Shown here in pieces: positions 1 to 7,349 of a stretch of 64,000 nt of DNA. The stretch lies in NCBI GenBank assembly GCA_029879725.1, contig JAOUPR010000003.1, forward strand, positions 23,776 to 87,775, read 5' to 3'. The translations under genes and the position numbers were made by a program. Source of the DNA: Gemmatimonadota bacterium. GTDB lineage: Bacteria; Gemmatimonadota; Gemmatimonadetes; Longimicrobiales; Gaopeijiaceae. The first letter of the stretch is position 1. Each line of letters starts with the position of its first letter. Under the pieces are notes generated by a model that saw only the letters and a list, made by a program, of their open reading frames with translations, searched no databases and was not told where the DNA came from.

Positions 1-38
1 GTGCCGGCCGGATCCACGCGGATCGGGAGCGTGGCCAT
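1..38 (-). CDS. Possible start of an unidentified gene, cut by the window edge
   Basis: An ATG at 38 (minus strand) opens a frame reading MATLPIRVDPAG that runs off the left edge. It lies 16 nt after the cheZ stop in the same direction, so it would be the next gene of the cheY-cheZ operon. There is no clear ribosome-binding site and only 12 codons are visible, so the product cannot be named. Confidence 0.3.
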   Translation of the reverse strand, partial: MATLPIRVDPAG

Positions 39-54
39 GGGAAGGTGTGGCGGC

Positions 55-756
55 TCAGCCGCCGGGTGACGTGAAGATCTCGTCGACCAGGGCTTGACGG
101 CTCTCGGCGTTCAAGGTGGTGGCGTTGGGATCGTTCGTCACCGTGGCGGCCGCGATGGAGTCGGACTCGACCCCTTCCTCCCCTCCGGAGGACTTGTGAT
201 CGAACAGTTTCGCCAGGCCGACCATCCGCTCCTCCACGTCCAGGAGAACTCCCGACGCATAGCCCAGCTGCTGCGCGGTGATGTCCTGGAACTGGAGGAG
301 ATTCATGATCTGGAGAAGTTCGTCGCGGAGCTTCCCGCTGACCTCGGAGGGATCATCGCAGCCCTCCGCGGCCATCCCCTCGATGTCGTCGACCATCCCG
401 AGGGCACGGTCGACGCTGTCGAGCATGCTGGTGGTGGCCACCTCGGTAGCCGAACTGACCTCCGCGAGCTTTTCGTGGGTGCTCTTGATGCGCTCCATGG
501 CCGCCTGCTCCAGGAGCCCCCGGCTCTGCCGCAGGCTGTCGATGACACCCATGATCTCGGTATAGGTGCGCACCAGGACCGTCACGAGTTCGGTGAATCC
601 CGCGGGGTGGGTCGTGAGTTCCGTCACCATCTGCTCCACCGCGGACCGCTTGGACGCTTCACTGTTCCCCAGATCCGACAAGACTCCCTGGACCTGGCGG
701 AGGGTAGCCTCCGAATCGGAAAGGACCTGTCGGCGGTCCCGGTCTCCGGGTGTCAT
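55..756 (-). CDS. cheZ: CheZ-type CheY-P phosphatase
   Basis: Cytoplasmic phosphatase that removes the phosphate from CheY-P and so resets the flagellar motor signal. The protein (233 aa) is mostly helical and carries the CheZ signature LLQFQDITAQQL, in which D158 and Q162 match the pair that positions the attacking water in enteric CheZ. The C-terminal tail (SRQALVDEIF) resembles the CheY-binding helix of the family. I start it at the ATG at 756 because that ATG overlaps the cheY stop (ATGA); a GTG one codon upstream is also in frame. It directly follows cheY, which supports the assignment. Confidence 0.88.
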   Translation of the reverse strand: MTPGDRDRRQVLSDSEATLRQVQGVLSDLGNSEASKRSAVEQMVTELTTHPAGFTELVTVLVRTYTEIMGVIDSLRQSRGLLEQAAMERIKSTHEKLAEVSSATEVATTSMLDSVDRALGMVDDIEGMAAEGCDDPSEVSGKLRDELLQIMNLLQFQDITAQQLGYASGVLLDVEERMVGLAKLFDHKSSGGEEGVESDSIAAATVTNDPNATTLNAESRQALVDEIFTSPGG

Positions 757-1130
757 CACGCGGCTCCGACCGCACCCAGGGTCTGATCGATCTTCTCTTT
801 CAGGACCTGGGGGGTGAACGGCTTGACCACATAGTTGTTCACACCTGCCTGCGCCGCGAGGACGATGTCTTCGCGCACGGAACGGGTCGTGACCATGATG
901 ATGGGGATCTTCTTCCCCTCGTCCTTCGCGCGCACCGCCTTGACGAAGTCCAGGCCACCCATGTTCGGCATGTTCCAGTCTGTGATGACGAACTGGATGG
1001 ATGCATCGAAAGCGGCCAGCGCCTCGTGTCCATCTCCCGCCTCCACGACCTCGGAATACCCGATGCGGTTGAGGGAATTCACAACGATGCGTCGCATCGT
1101 GGCCGAGTCATCCACGACCAGAAACTTCAT
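756..1130 (-). CDS. cheY: Chemotaxis response regulator CheY
   Basis: Single-domain receiver (124 aa) that carries the chemotaxis signal to the FliM/FliN switch. All phosphorylation residues are visible: acidic pair D7/D8, phosphoacceptor D51 in VITDWNMP, T81 in IMVTTR and K103 in VVKPF. There is no output domain. GAGG lies 8 nt before the ATG. It sits between flgM and cheZ and is translationally coupled to cheZ. No cheA, cheW or receptor gene is in the window, so its kinase must be encoded elsewhere. Confidence 0.95.
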   Translation of the reverse strand: MKFLVVDDSATMRRIVVNSLNRIGYSEVVEAGDGHEALAAFDASIQFVITDWNMPNMGGLDFVKAVRAKDEGKKIPIIMVTTRSVREDIVLAAQAGVNNYVVKPFTPQVLKEKIDQTLGAVGAA

Positions 1131-1169
1131 CCGTACGCCTCACTTCGCCCAAACTGGAAAAGGTTGCCG

Positions 1170-1457
1170 TCAAAGGTCGCCGGATTCGAGAATGGACCGA
1201 GCGACTTGTTCGGCCATCTCGGGACTATCGTAGGCGCCTTCGCGGATTCTTCCCAGAACTTCCTGGAGCCGTTCACTGGCTTCCGCGTTCTGGGCCGCGA
1301 GGGCCTGTCCCTCCGACGAGATTTCGATTGAGTCGGTGCGTGCGCGATGCGAAGAAACGTCGCCAGCTTCCTGCTGGTCGAGTTCGCCGTTCCCTGGCGC
1401 CTTTTTGGGCGAAAGGGAGCGCATGGCACCGGATCCGGAAATGTGATAGATAGACAT
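1170..1457 (-). CDS. flgM: Anti-sigma28 factor FlgM
   Basis: Small protein (95 aa) expected to bind and hold FliA until the hook-basal body is complete, when it is exported. The N-terminal 40 residues look disordered; the core DSIEISSEGQAL (42-53) and the C-terminal helix with IREGAYDSPEMAEQVARSIL match the sigma-binding part of the FlgM family. A strong AGGAGG lies 9 nt before the ATG. It lies in the fliD operon, itself preceded by a sigma28-type promoter, so FliA would drive its own inhibitor. Confidence 0.85.
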   Translation of the reverse strand: MSIYHISGSGAMRSLSPKKAPGNGELDQQEAGDVSSHRARTDSIEISSEGQALAAQNAEASERLQEVLGRIREGAYDSPEMAEQVARSILESGDL

Positions 1458-1513
1458 AAGCGAGCCTCCTGCTCACCTACGAGGTTCGGCACCCCGCCCG
1501 CTCAACTTGAGTT

Positions 1514-1945
1514 CTAGAGCGTAAAGTCCACATGGATCCTCCCCGGGGGGTCGGCATCCGTGGCGGGGGCTGCGTACTTCTCCACTGCTCGGTCGTTCCT
1601 TCTGGCGTCCCGGATCTCCCGGGCCGCCCCATCCCTCAGCTCGCGAAGCCGGGCCTCGATCCTGCGATCGGACGCCAGAGCGACACGAAGCATTTCCGCC
1701 ACGTCCTCTCCGGACATGGCGCCCTCTTCGGGGTCGGCTCCCGGCTCCGCCGGATCCTCCCCCGAAACATCGAGTGTGTCCTGGAGGGCCTTCCGTTCCC
1801 CGGCGAGGACTTCGAACCGGGCCACGTCACCGCTCTCCAGCGCCTCCTCCTGCGCATGCACGATCTGGGCATACCGCACCCACTCCTCGAGGCGACGGCG
1901 AGCCAGACGGTCGCCGGCGATCTCCGGCCCTCCCCGAGGCGTCAC
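1514..1945 (-). CDS. FliT-like flagellar chaperone candidate
   Basis: Charged helical protein (143 aa) with no signal peptide or membrane segment. The stretch WVRYAQIVHAQEEALESGD (about 22-40) followed by LAGERKALQDTL has the pattern of the FliT/FlgN export chaperones, which bind filament-cap or hook-filament junction subunits. It starts inside the end of fliS and follows fliD-fliS, exactly where fliT lies in many genomes. Sequence similarity is weak, so position carries much of the call; it could instead be a lineage-specific coiled-coil protein. Confidence 0.55.
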   Translation of the reverse strand: MTPRGGPEIAGDRLARRRLEEWVRYAQIVHAQEEALESGDVARFEVLAGERKALQDTLDVSGEDPAEPGADPEEGAMSGEDVAEMLRVALASDRRIEARLRELRDGAAREIRDARRNDRAVEKYAAPATDADPPGRIHVDFTL

Positions 1946-2382
1946 GCTGTGGGCCCCCTCACGCCGCCCTCGAGCGTCGTGTCGGGAAGCGTGGCCTCAC
2001 CGCTCTCCACCAGACGCACGGCTTCCTCCCACGACTCGTGCAGTTCCCCCACCATCTCCGCCAGCGGTCCCAGCCGGGCGGCATCGAGGGCACGACTGGC
2101 CGCGTTGATCTCCTTGATCCAGTAGGCGTACAGGGACGCCAGCCGGACGGTGATCTCCCCGCCCTGGTCGAAGTCGAGGGCGGCCATGAGCTCGTACACG
2201 ATCTCCCCGGCCTTCCCCAGACTCTCCGCCTTCCCTTCGATATCCTTCGCCTCGATCTGGCGCGACGCCTTCTTGAGGTTGACGAGGAGATGCTTGTACA
2301 TGAGAGGGATGAGCCGCTCCGGAGAGCTCCCCATCACCGTCATTTCGCGATAGTTGCGAGCCTGATCGTAGCCGTTGGTCAT
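1942..2382 (-). CDS. fliS: Flagellin export chaperone FliS
   Basis: Cytoplasmic four-helix chaperone (146 aa) that binds the C-terminal end of flagellin and prevents early polymerisation. The opening YREMTVMGSSPERLIPLMYKHLL region (from residue 11) and the later LDFDQGGEI and LASLYAYWIKEI are typical of FliS. It follows fliD with a 12-nt gap and overlaps the next gene by 4 nt, consistent with a fliD-fliS-fliT unit. Confidence 0.93.
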   Translation of the reverse strand: MTNGYDQARNYREMTVMGSSPERLIPLMYKHLLVNLKKASRQIEAKDIEGKAESLGKAGEIVYELMAALDFDQGGEITVRLASLYAYWIKEINAASRALDAARLGPLAEMVGELHESWEEAVRLVESGEATLPDTTLEGGVRGPTA

Positions 2383-2394
2383 CTAGGGAATCCC

Positions 2395-5300
2395 TCAGAA
2401 TCCTGTCTGGGTGTACGCGGTGAGACTGGCCAGCTGCTGACTGAGCCACTGCTGCTGTGTCTGGGCCAACGCCATGGCCTCCTCGAGGCGGGCGAAACGC
2501 TGGATCAGGTTGTCGCGACGGGCCTGGAGTCGATCCCGGATGTCGTCCACGCGGTCGTTCAGCCGCTTGATGCGCACGTCGCCGTTGTCCACGATGTCGT
2601 CGATGGAACCCGTCTCTCCACCGAGGAGCACCTCGGCCACCTCCTGAACCAGAGAGGCGATTCCCCGACTGTACGTCACCGACCCGGCCGACCCGGTGGC
2701 TTCACCGGTGTAGCTCACGATGAGCCCGTCCACCGCCGTGCCCTCGTCTCCTCGCAGGGTGGTGCCCAGCCCGGTCGCCGACATCCCCCCGATGGTGCCC
2801 ATCACGTCCTGTCCCACGTACGATCCCGCCGCGACGCCGAGGGATGCGGAGCCGTCCGTGCCACCCGCCACGAAGGAGAGATCGAAGCCCGTGGCGGACC
2901 CGTAGTCGTCGTGCTGGATCCGTAGCTGGCCGCCTTCGGCGGACGCCGTGATCTGCGCCGTCCCGCGGCCACCCGACGTGGCTCCGAAACCTCCCACCGA
3001 GAAGGTTCCGCCCCCGGCGTTGTCCGAGGTGACGGAGAGGCTCAGGAGGTTGGATCCCGAGTCCAGAGCGGAAACCGTGAACGCGCCGTTCGCGAAGGTC
3101 ACGTCCACGTCGGCACCCACCGCGTCCGCCACGGCGGTGCGGAGATCGCCGACGGTCTGGGTGGATATGTCGGTCACGCTGAAGTCCACGAAGAACGACG
3201 TGCCGTCGGTGCGCGTCCCCGAAATGGAGATGGTGTCTCCGTTGTCCACTCCGAGGCCCACCCCCCCCGCGGTGTAGAGGTCCTGGAGGAGCGTGGCGTT
3301 CCCCGCCTGTGTACCCACCGCGTCGGAGTAGAGCGTCCCGGACGACTGGAGCACCCTGCGCGAGGCCGTGTCGAACTCGGTGTTGAGCGCGTCCACGATC
3401 TCCTGGAGGGTCATCCCGTTGGAGAGCGTGACGGAATACGTCGAGCCCGTGCCGGCGTCGGTGACCTGGAGAACGTCGTCGACTCCATCGTCCACGTAGG
3501 TTCCCCCGAATCCGATCCCCGTAACCTGCGCTCGCGAAGCCGGCTGCGTGACGTTCACCTCGTAGGTTCCCGCCTTCACCTTCGATCCCGCCGAGAGATA
3601 CTCCAGGGAGGAGTTGGAGGACGTGCCGATGGCACCGAAGAGACGGCTCACCGCCTGGGGATCCGCCGCGAGGGCGGCCTCCAGCTTTTCCGTATCCAGG
3701 TCGTACACTCCGGCCCGGTTCACCTCCACGCCCACGTGGGCAAGACGGGTGAACTGCCCCACCGTGCCCGAGGCGAGCCGGGTCTCCAGGGCCCCACGGA
3801 GCCGCGTCCGCATCTGGCGGATGATGTTCTCTCCGGAGAGGGGGGGACGCTCCTTCCCGTCCTCCGCCCCCGCTCCGCTGAACTGGGCGGCCACGAACTC
3901 GGACAGATTGTTGAAGGCCTTGATGAAGTCCTTCACCTCCTGTGCCGCGGCCTTGGTGTCGCGGGCGATGTCCACCGTCACCTCGGACCCCGTGACCTGC
4001 CCGAGGTTGAGGGTGACGCCCTCGATCACGTCGGAGACGCGATTGGAGCTACGCTCGAGAAAATTCCCGTCCACGCTGAACTGTGCGTTGCGGCCGGAGG
4101 CGACCTCGCGCTGGCGTCCCTGGCGGGACACGTCGAAGGCACCCAGGTCCAGCGTTCCACCCCCCTCGTTGTGCGCAACGATGCTCAGCGAGAGACGGCT
4201 GTCTCCCCCCTGGTCGTCGGTCACGGAGAGGCGCCCGTCCGCCGAGATGGAGGCCGTCGCGGTACGGCTCCCGGCGCCGAATCCGTCCACGGCGGAGTTG
4301 AGCTCGTTCAGGAGATCCTGGAAGGTGTCGTTGTTCCCCACCGTGTACGTCTTGGTGAAGGTCGTGCCGTCTCCGCGGATCCCCGAGAGGGTGAGCGTGT
4401 CTCCGTCCTGGACGTTGGTTCCCGATCCGCTCAACCACAGGTCGGCCAGGCGCGTCGAGGCCGAGGCCACCGTGGCGGCGTCTCCGTCGGTGAAGGCATT
4501 CCCCCGCACCTCCTGAGCCACCGCGGCGCGTCCTCCCTGGAGGACTCCGAGCGCCTCGAAGATCCCATTGGCGTCGGTGAAGCCGGTGGTGCCCGAGATG
4601 TCGAGTCGCTTCACCGTCGTCCCGTCGCCCTGGACCTCGTCCACTACGCTTGCGGTGACGGCGCTCCCCGCACCCGCGGCGGCCGTGTTGATGGCGGACG
4701 CGATGTCGGAGAGCGACTGGGTCGCGAGATCCAGCGTGACGGAAAAAGACCCGATGGTCACGTCGCCCGAGGCGGGCGGATCGGTGAGCCCGAGAAGCCG
4801 ATTCACCGCCGAGGTCGCGTTGGAGAAAGCGTCGCTGCGAGCCCCCGCCGACGTCTGGTTGCGGATTCCGACGGTGCCGTCGAGAAAGCCCAGCTCCTGG
4901 AGCGCGGTTCCGCCGGTGTCGGCCAGGCGCACTCCGTCGGCGCCGGCAGCATCGGCGGTGAGGATCAACCGATGGGCGTTGGGGCCGGAGCTCACCACCG
5001 AAGCGGAAACTCCCGAAGCCGCCCCGCCGGAGTTGGCCGCGTTGATGATCCGGGCCACGTCCGCGAGGGTGTCCGTGGCCGCGATGGACACGACTCCCCT
5101 ACCGACCATGAACTCACCCGCGATCCCGAGTGCCTCGTCGGTGGACGCGAACACGTCACCGCTCAGCTTTTCCCTCGCCGCGAGTTGGTGCACCTGCAGC
5201 CCGTAGCTCCCGGGGGTCGCCGTGTCGCCCGCGGAGACGGATACCGCCCTGGCGTCGGCTTCGAGAAGCGCGTTGATGGACGTGGTGAAGGTCTTGAACG

Positions 5301-5508
5301 AAGAGCCGTCGGCCAAGGCCGCCGCCCTCGTGTTGAGCGCGTCCACACGTACACGGAAGTCACCCCAGGCGGCGTTGCGCGTCTGTTGTTCCTGCACCTT
5401 CCGTTGAAGGATCAGGGCAGGCCGCGACTCCACCTGGATGATCTGGTCCACCAGGGATCGGAAGTCGATTCCCGTGGCGAGACCGCTGAAGGAGGCTAGA
5501 GGATCCAT
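2395..5508 (-). CDS. fliD: Filament cap protein FliD, unusually long
   Basis: Forms the cap at the filament tip that helps flagellin fold. The conserved ends are present: GLATGIDFRSLVDQII near the start, and a C-terminal helical segment (about 970-1037) with RLNDRVDDIRDRLQARRDNL. At 1037 aa it is about twice the usual size. The extra length is beta-rich, Gly/Thr/Asp-rich sequence, including two similar blocks at about 369-465 and 757-848 that share GDT.S.SG.R.DGT and a GGGT..GxF ending, so the exposed part appears to have grown by duplication. The ATG lies almost at the predicted start of transcription and has no ribosome-binding site. Confidence 0.95.
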   Translation of the reverse strand: MDPLASFSGLATGIDFRSLVDQIIQVESRPALILQRKVQEQQTRNAAWGDFRVRVDALNTRAAALADGSSFKTFTTSINALLEADARAVSVSAGDTATPGSYGLQVHQLAAREKLSGDVFASTDEALGIAGEFMVGRGVVSIAATDTLADVARIINAANSGGAASGVSASVVSSGPNAHRLILTADAAGADGVRLADTGGTALQELGFLDGTVGIRNQTSAGARSDAFSNATSAVNRLLGLTDPPASGDVTIGSFSVTLDLATQSLSDIASAINTAAAGAGSAVTASVVDEVQGDGTTVKRLDISGTTGFTDANGIFEALGVLQGGRAAVAQEVRGNAFTDGDAATVASASTRLADLWLSGSGTNVQDGDTLTLSGIRGDGTTFTKTYTVGNNDTFQDLLNELNSAVDGFGAGSRTATASISADGRLSVTDDQGGDSRLSLSIVAHNEGGGTLDLGAFDVSRQGRQREVASGRNAQFSVDGNFLERSSNRVSDVIEGVTLNLGQVTGSEVTVDIARDTKAAAQEVKDFIKAFNNLSEFVAAQFSGAGAEDGKERPPLSGENIIRQMRTRLRGALETRLASGTVGQFTRLAHVGVEVNRAGVYDLDTEKLEAALAADPQAVSRLFGAIGTSSNSSLEYLSAGSKVKAGTYEVNVTQPASRAQVTGIGFGGTYVDDGVDDVLQVTDAGTGSTYSVTLSNGMTLQEIVDALNTEFDTASRRVLQSSGTLYSDAVGTQAGNATLLQDLYTAGGVGLGVDNGDTISISGTRTDGTSFFVDFSVTDISTQTVGDLRTAVADAVGADVDVTFANGAFTVSALDSGSNLLSLSVTSDNAGGGTFSVGGFGATSGGRGTAQITASAEGGQLRIQHDDYGSATGFDLSFVAGGTDGSASLGVAAGSYVGQDVMGTIGGMSATGLGTTLRGDEGTAVDGLIVSYTGEATGSAGSVTYSRGIASLVQEVAEVLLGGETGSIDDIVDNGDVRIKRLNDRVDDIRDRLQARRDNLIQRFARLEEAMALAQTQQQWLSQQLASLTAYTQTGF

Positions 5509-5516
5509 GTTGTTCA

Positions 5517-5544
5517 GTATCGGCCCGTACTCGGCACTTGATTA
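5517..5544 (-). promoter_or_regulatory. Sigma28 (FliA) promoter of the fliD operon
   Basis: On the minus strand TAAT (5544-5541) is followed by 16 nt and GCCGATAC (5524-5517). Spacing and -10 core equal those before fliC and flgL. The expected transcription start, 6-7 nt after the -10 box, is about 5510, only 1-3 nt from the fliD ATG. Confidence 0.75.
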
Positions 5545-5579
5545 GTCCCGAAACGACCGGCTCGAAGGCATTCCGGGAC

Positions 5580-5614
5580 AAAAAAAGGAGCCGGGGGGTC
5601 GCCCCCCCGGCTCC
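5580..5614 (-). terminator. Rho-independent terminator of fliC
   Basis: Perfect 12-bp stem, GGAGCCGGGGGG (5587-5598) pairing with CCCCCCGGCTCC (5603-5614), with a 4-nt loop. On the minus strand it is followed by seven T (5586-5580). It lies 40 nt after the fliC stop and before the fliD promoter, so fliC is a single-gene transcript. Confidence 0.93.
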
Positions 5615-5653
5615 CGGAACCCAACGGGCTCCTGCTCAACCTCCCGGAAGTCC

Positions 5654-7117
5654 TTATCCGAGGAGCCGCAGCACTCCCTGGGGAGCGGCGTTGGCCTGGC
5701 CGAGCATGGCCGTACCGGCCTGCTGCAGGATCTGGAACTTGGTCATCTGCGTGACCTCCGCAGCCATGTCCACGTCGCGGATGACCGACTCCGCTGCGGA
5801 CAGGTTCTCCACCATGGACTCGGCGTTCGCGAAAGCGAAGTCGAGTCGGTTCTGCGCCGCACCGATGGCCGAGAAGGTATCGGACAGCTTGTCGATGGCC
5901 GTGTCGATGGACGCGAGCGCAGCCTGCGCCCCCGTGGCCGTCGTGAGGTCCACCGCGCTGGTGGTGACGCCCAGCTTCTGAGCGCTGAGGTTCACCGCGT
6001 CGAGCAGCACCAGGTCGTTGCTCGTGTAGTCACCCGAGGCGCTCACCAGGAACTGGGCCTGGGAGACGTCCGCCTGAGCGATGGTCAGCGTGTTGTTGGT
6101 GCCGATGTCGAAGGTCACGCTGTTCTGGCCCGCGTCGATGGCGATCTCCACACCGAAGTTCGTGAAGTTGAGCTTCTGCGACGAACCGTCGGCGTCGAGC
6201 GTCAGCGACTGGGTCGCGCCACTCGCGTCGGCGAGTTCGAAGGTGAAGGACTGATCCACCGTGATGGTCCCGATCACGCCGTCGGCCGCCGCGTTCACGT
6301 CGTTGGCGCCGTCACCGGTGATGGTGATCCCGGCGTTGGCGAAGACCACGTCTCCACCGGCGACGTTGAGGGACACGTCCACCGACTCGACGACGGTGTT
6401 GTTCCCGTCGAGGAGCTGGATGGCCGAACCACTCTTGTTCACCGTGTAGGTGCTCTCGGACAGCGTGTTGAAGTTGGCCTGCGTCGAGATCGAAGCCGTT
6501 CCGGTGAGCCCGCTAACCGTGGCGAGGCTCTCGGACTCGATGGTTCCGTCCACCTGGGTCACCGTGGCGGTGATGTTGCCGGCCGCGAGGCCGTTGAAGG
6601 TGGAGGCGTTGCGAACGTCCACGGACACGCCCTGGATGTCGGCCAGGTTGTTCGCGATGGTCGTGTCGAACTCGTTGGCCGTGGAGGCCGCGGAGCCGTA
6701 GGTCCCGTCGAGGAGCGACTGGCCCTGGAACTTCGTGGTGTTCACGATCCGGTCGACTTCGGCGGACAGCTCGTCGAACTCGTTGTTCAGAGTCACGCGG
6801 GCCTGGGAGTCCACGGAGTCGGAAGCAGCCTGCGCGGCGAGCTCCTTCATCCGGTCGAGGATCTGCGACACCTGCTGGGCTCCACCTTCCATGACCTGAA
6901 GCACGGAGTTGCCCTGCTCGGTGTTACGCGCCGCCTGCCTCGTGGCGCGGATGTCGGCCCGGAGGCCGTTGGCGATACCGAGACCTGCGGCGTCGTCGGC
7001 AGCGCGGTTGATCCGGAAGCCCGAAGAAAGCCGGCCCACGGAACGTCCGAACATCCTGCTGCTGTTGCCAAGCTGACGCAGGGTGCTCATCGCGGGGATG
7101 TTGGTGTTGATCCGCAT
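5654..7117 (-). CDS. fliC: Flagellin FliC
   Basis: Filament subunit (487 aa), secreted through the flagellar type III system. The N-terminal D0/D1 part (MRINTNIPAM, LSSGFRINRAADDAAGLGIA, ARNTEQGNSVLQVMEGG) and the C-terminal part (IGAAQNRLDFAFANAESM, then a helix ending in LRLLG) are conserved; the middle (about 170-390) is the variable exposed domain. I start at 7117 because AAGGAG lies 8 nt upstream; an in-frame ATG six codons earlier sits on top of that site and is unlikely to be used. It is the only flagellin in the window. It has its own sigma28 promoter, a long structured leader and its own terminator. Confidence 0.97.
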   Translation of the reverse strand: MRINTNIPAMSTLRQLGNSSRMFGRSVGRLSSGFRINRAADDAAGLGIANGLRADIRATRQAARNTEQGNSVLQVMEGGAQQVSQILDRMKELAAQAASDSVDSQARVTLNNEFDELSAEVDRIVNTTKFQGQSLLDGTYGSAASTANEFDTTIANNLADIQGVSVDVRNASTFNGLAAGNITATVTQVDGTIESESLATVSGLTGTASISTQANFNTLSESTYTVNKSGSAIQLLDGNNTVVESVDVSLNVAGGDVVFANAGITITGDGANDVNAAADGVIGTITVDQSFTFELADASGATQSLTLDADGSSQKLNFTNFGVEIAIDAGQNSVTFDIGTNNTLTIAQADVSQAQFLVSASGDYTSNDLVLLDAVNLSAQKLGVTTSAVDLTTATGAQAALASIDTAIDKLSDTFSAIGAAQNRLDFAFANAESMVENLSAAESVIRDVDMAAEVTQMTKFQILQQAGTAMLGQANAAPQGVLRLLG

Positions 7118-7123
7118 GAGAGT

Positions 7124-7182
7124 CTCTCCTTCCATTGAGAGGTTTAACGGAGCGTCCTTGCTCCGTGGGGCATCCTTGCCCC
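7124..7182 (-). promoter_or_regulatory. Flagellin leader with three GGA hairpins, probable CsrA target
   Basis: The about 98-nt leader of fliC can form GGGGCAAGGATGCCCC (7182-7167), a 5-bp stem with hexaloop AAGGAU; CGGAGCAAGGACGCTCCG (7165-7148), a 6-bp stem with hexaloop AAGGAC; and CTCTC-AATGGAAG-GAGAG (7141-7124), whose loop and 3' stem hold AUGGA and the ribosome-binding site AAGGAG (7131-7126). CsrA is known to prefer A(R)GGA in a hairpin loop, with CAAGGAUG close to its best binding sequence, and to repress flagellin in FliW-containing bacteria. Both csrA and fliW lie in this window. Confidence 0.75.
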
Positions 7183-7221
7183 GTGTTGGACCGGCTTCGA
7201 AATTCCGGCCGCTGAAGAACA

Positions 7222-7249
7222 GTATCGGTGATGCCGAAACCAGAGTTTA
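7222..7249 (-). promoter_or_regulatory. Sigma28 (FliA) promoter of fliC
   Basis: On the minus strand TAAA (7249-7246), a 16-nt spacer and ACCGATAC (7229-7222). The known enteric FliA consensus is TAAA-N15-GCCGATAA, so the match is close with one extra spacer base. Predicted start near 7215. Confidence 0.85.
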
Positions 7250-7349
7250 GCGTTTCATGAAAAGTTGTGTGATCGCTGGACTCGGGATCGCCCCTGTCCT
7301 TTATTAGAAGGCCCCGATCGTTCCCCCAGCCACTCGAACGGAGAGCAGC

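Noticed and set aside
3736..5499. Long plus-strand open frame opposite fliD
   Set aside because: It mirrors the coding frame of fliD in GC-rich DNA, is Arg/Gly/His-rich and has no family features; the minus-strand FliD is certain. The same reasoning removes other long antisense frames, for example opposite the hybrid kinase (8739-10565), fliF/fliG (38671-40617) and typA (45541-47007).
7279..7292. GG-N10-GC on the plus strand before the EAL/HDOD gene, as a sigma54 promoter
   Set aside because: Only the invariant bases fit, the rest of the consensus does not, and no convincing activator motif accompanies it; such spacing is frequent by chance in GC-rich DNA.
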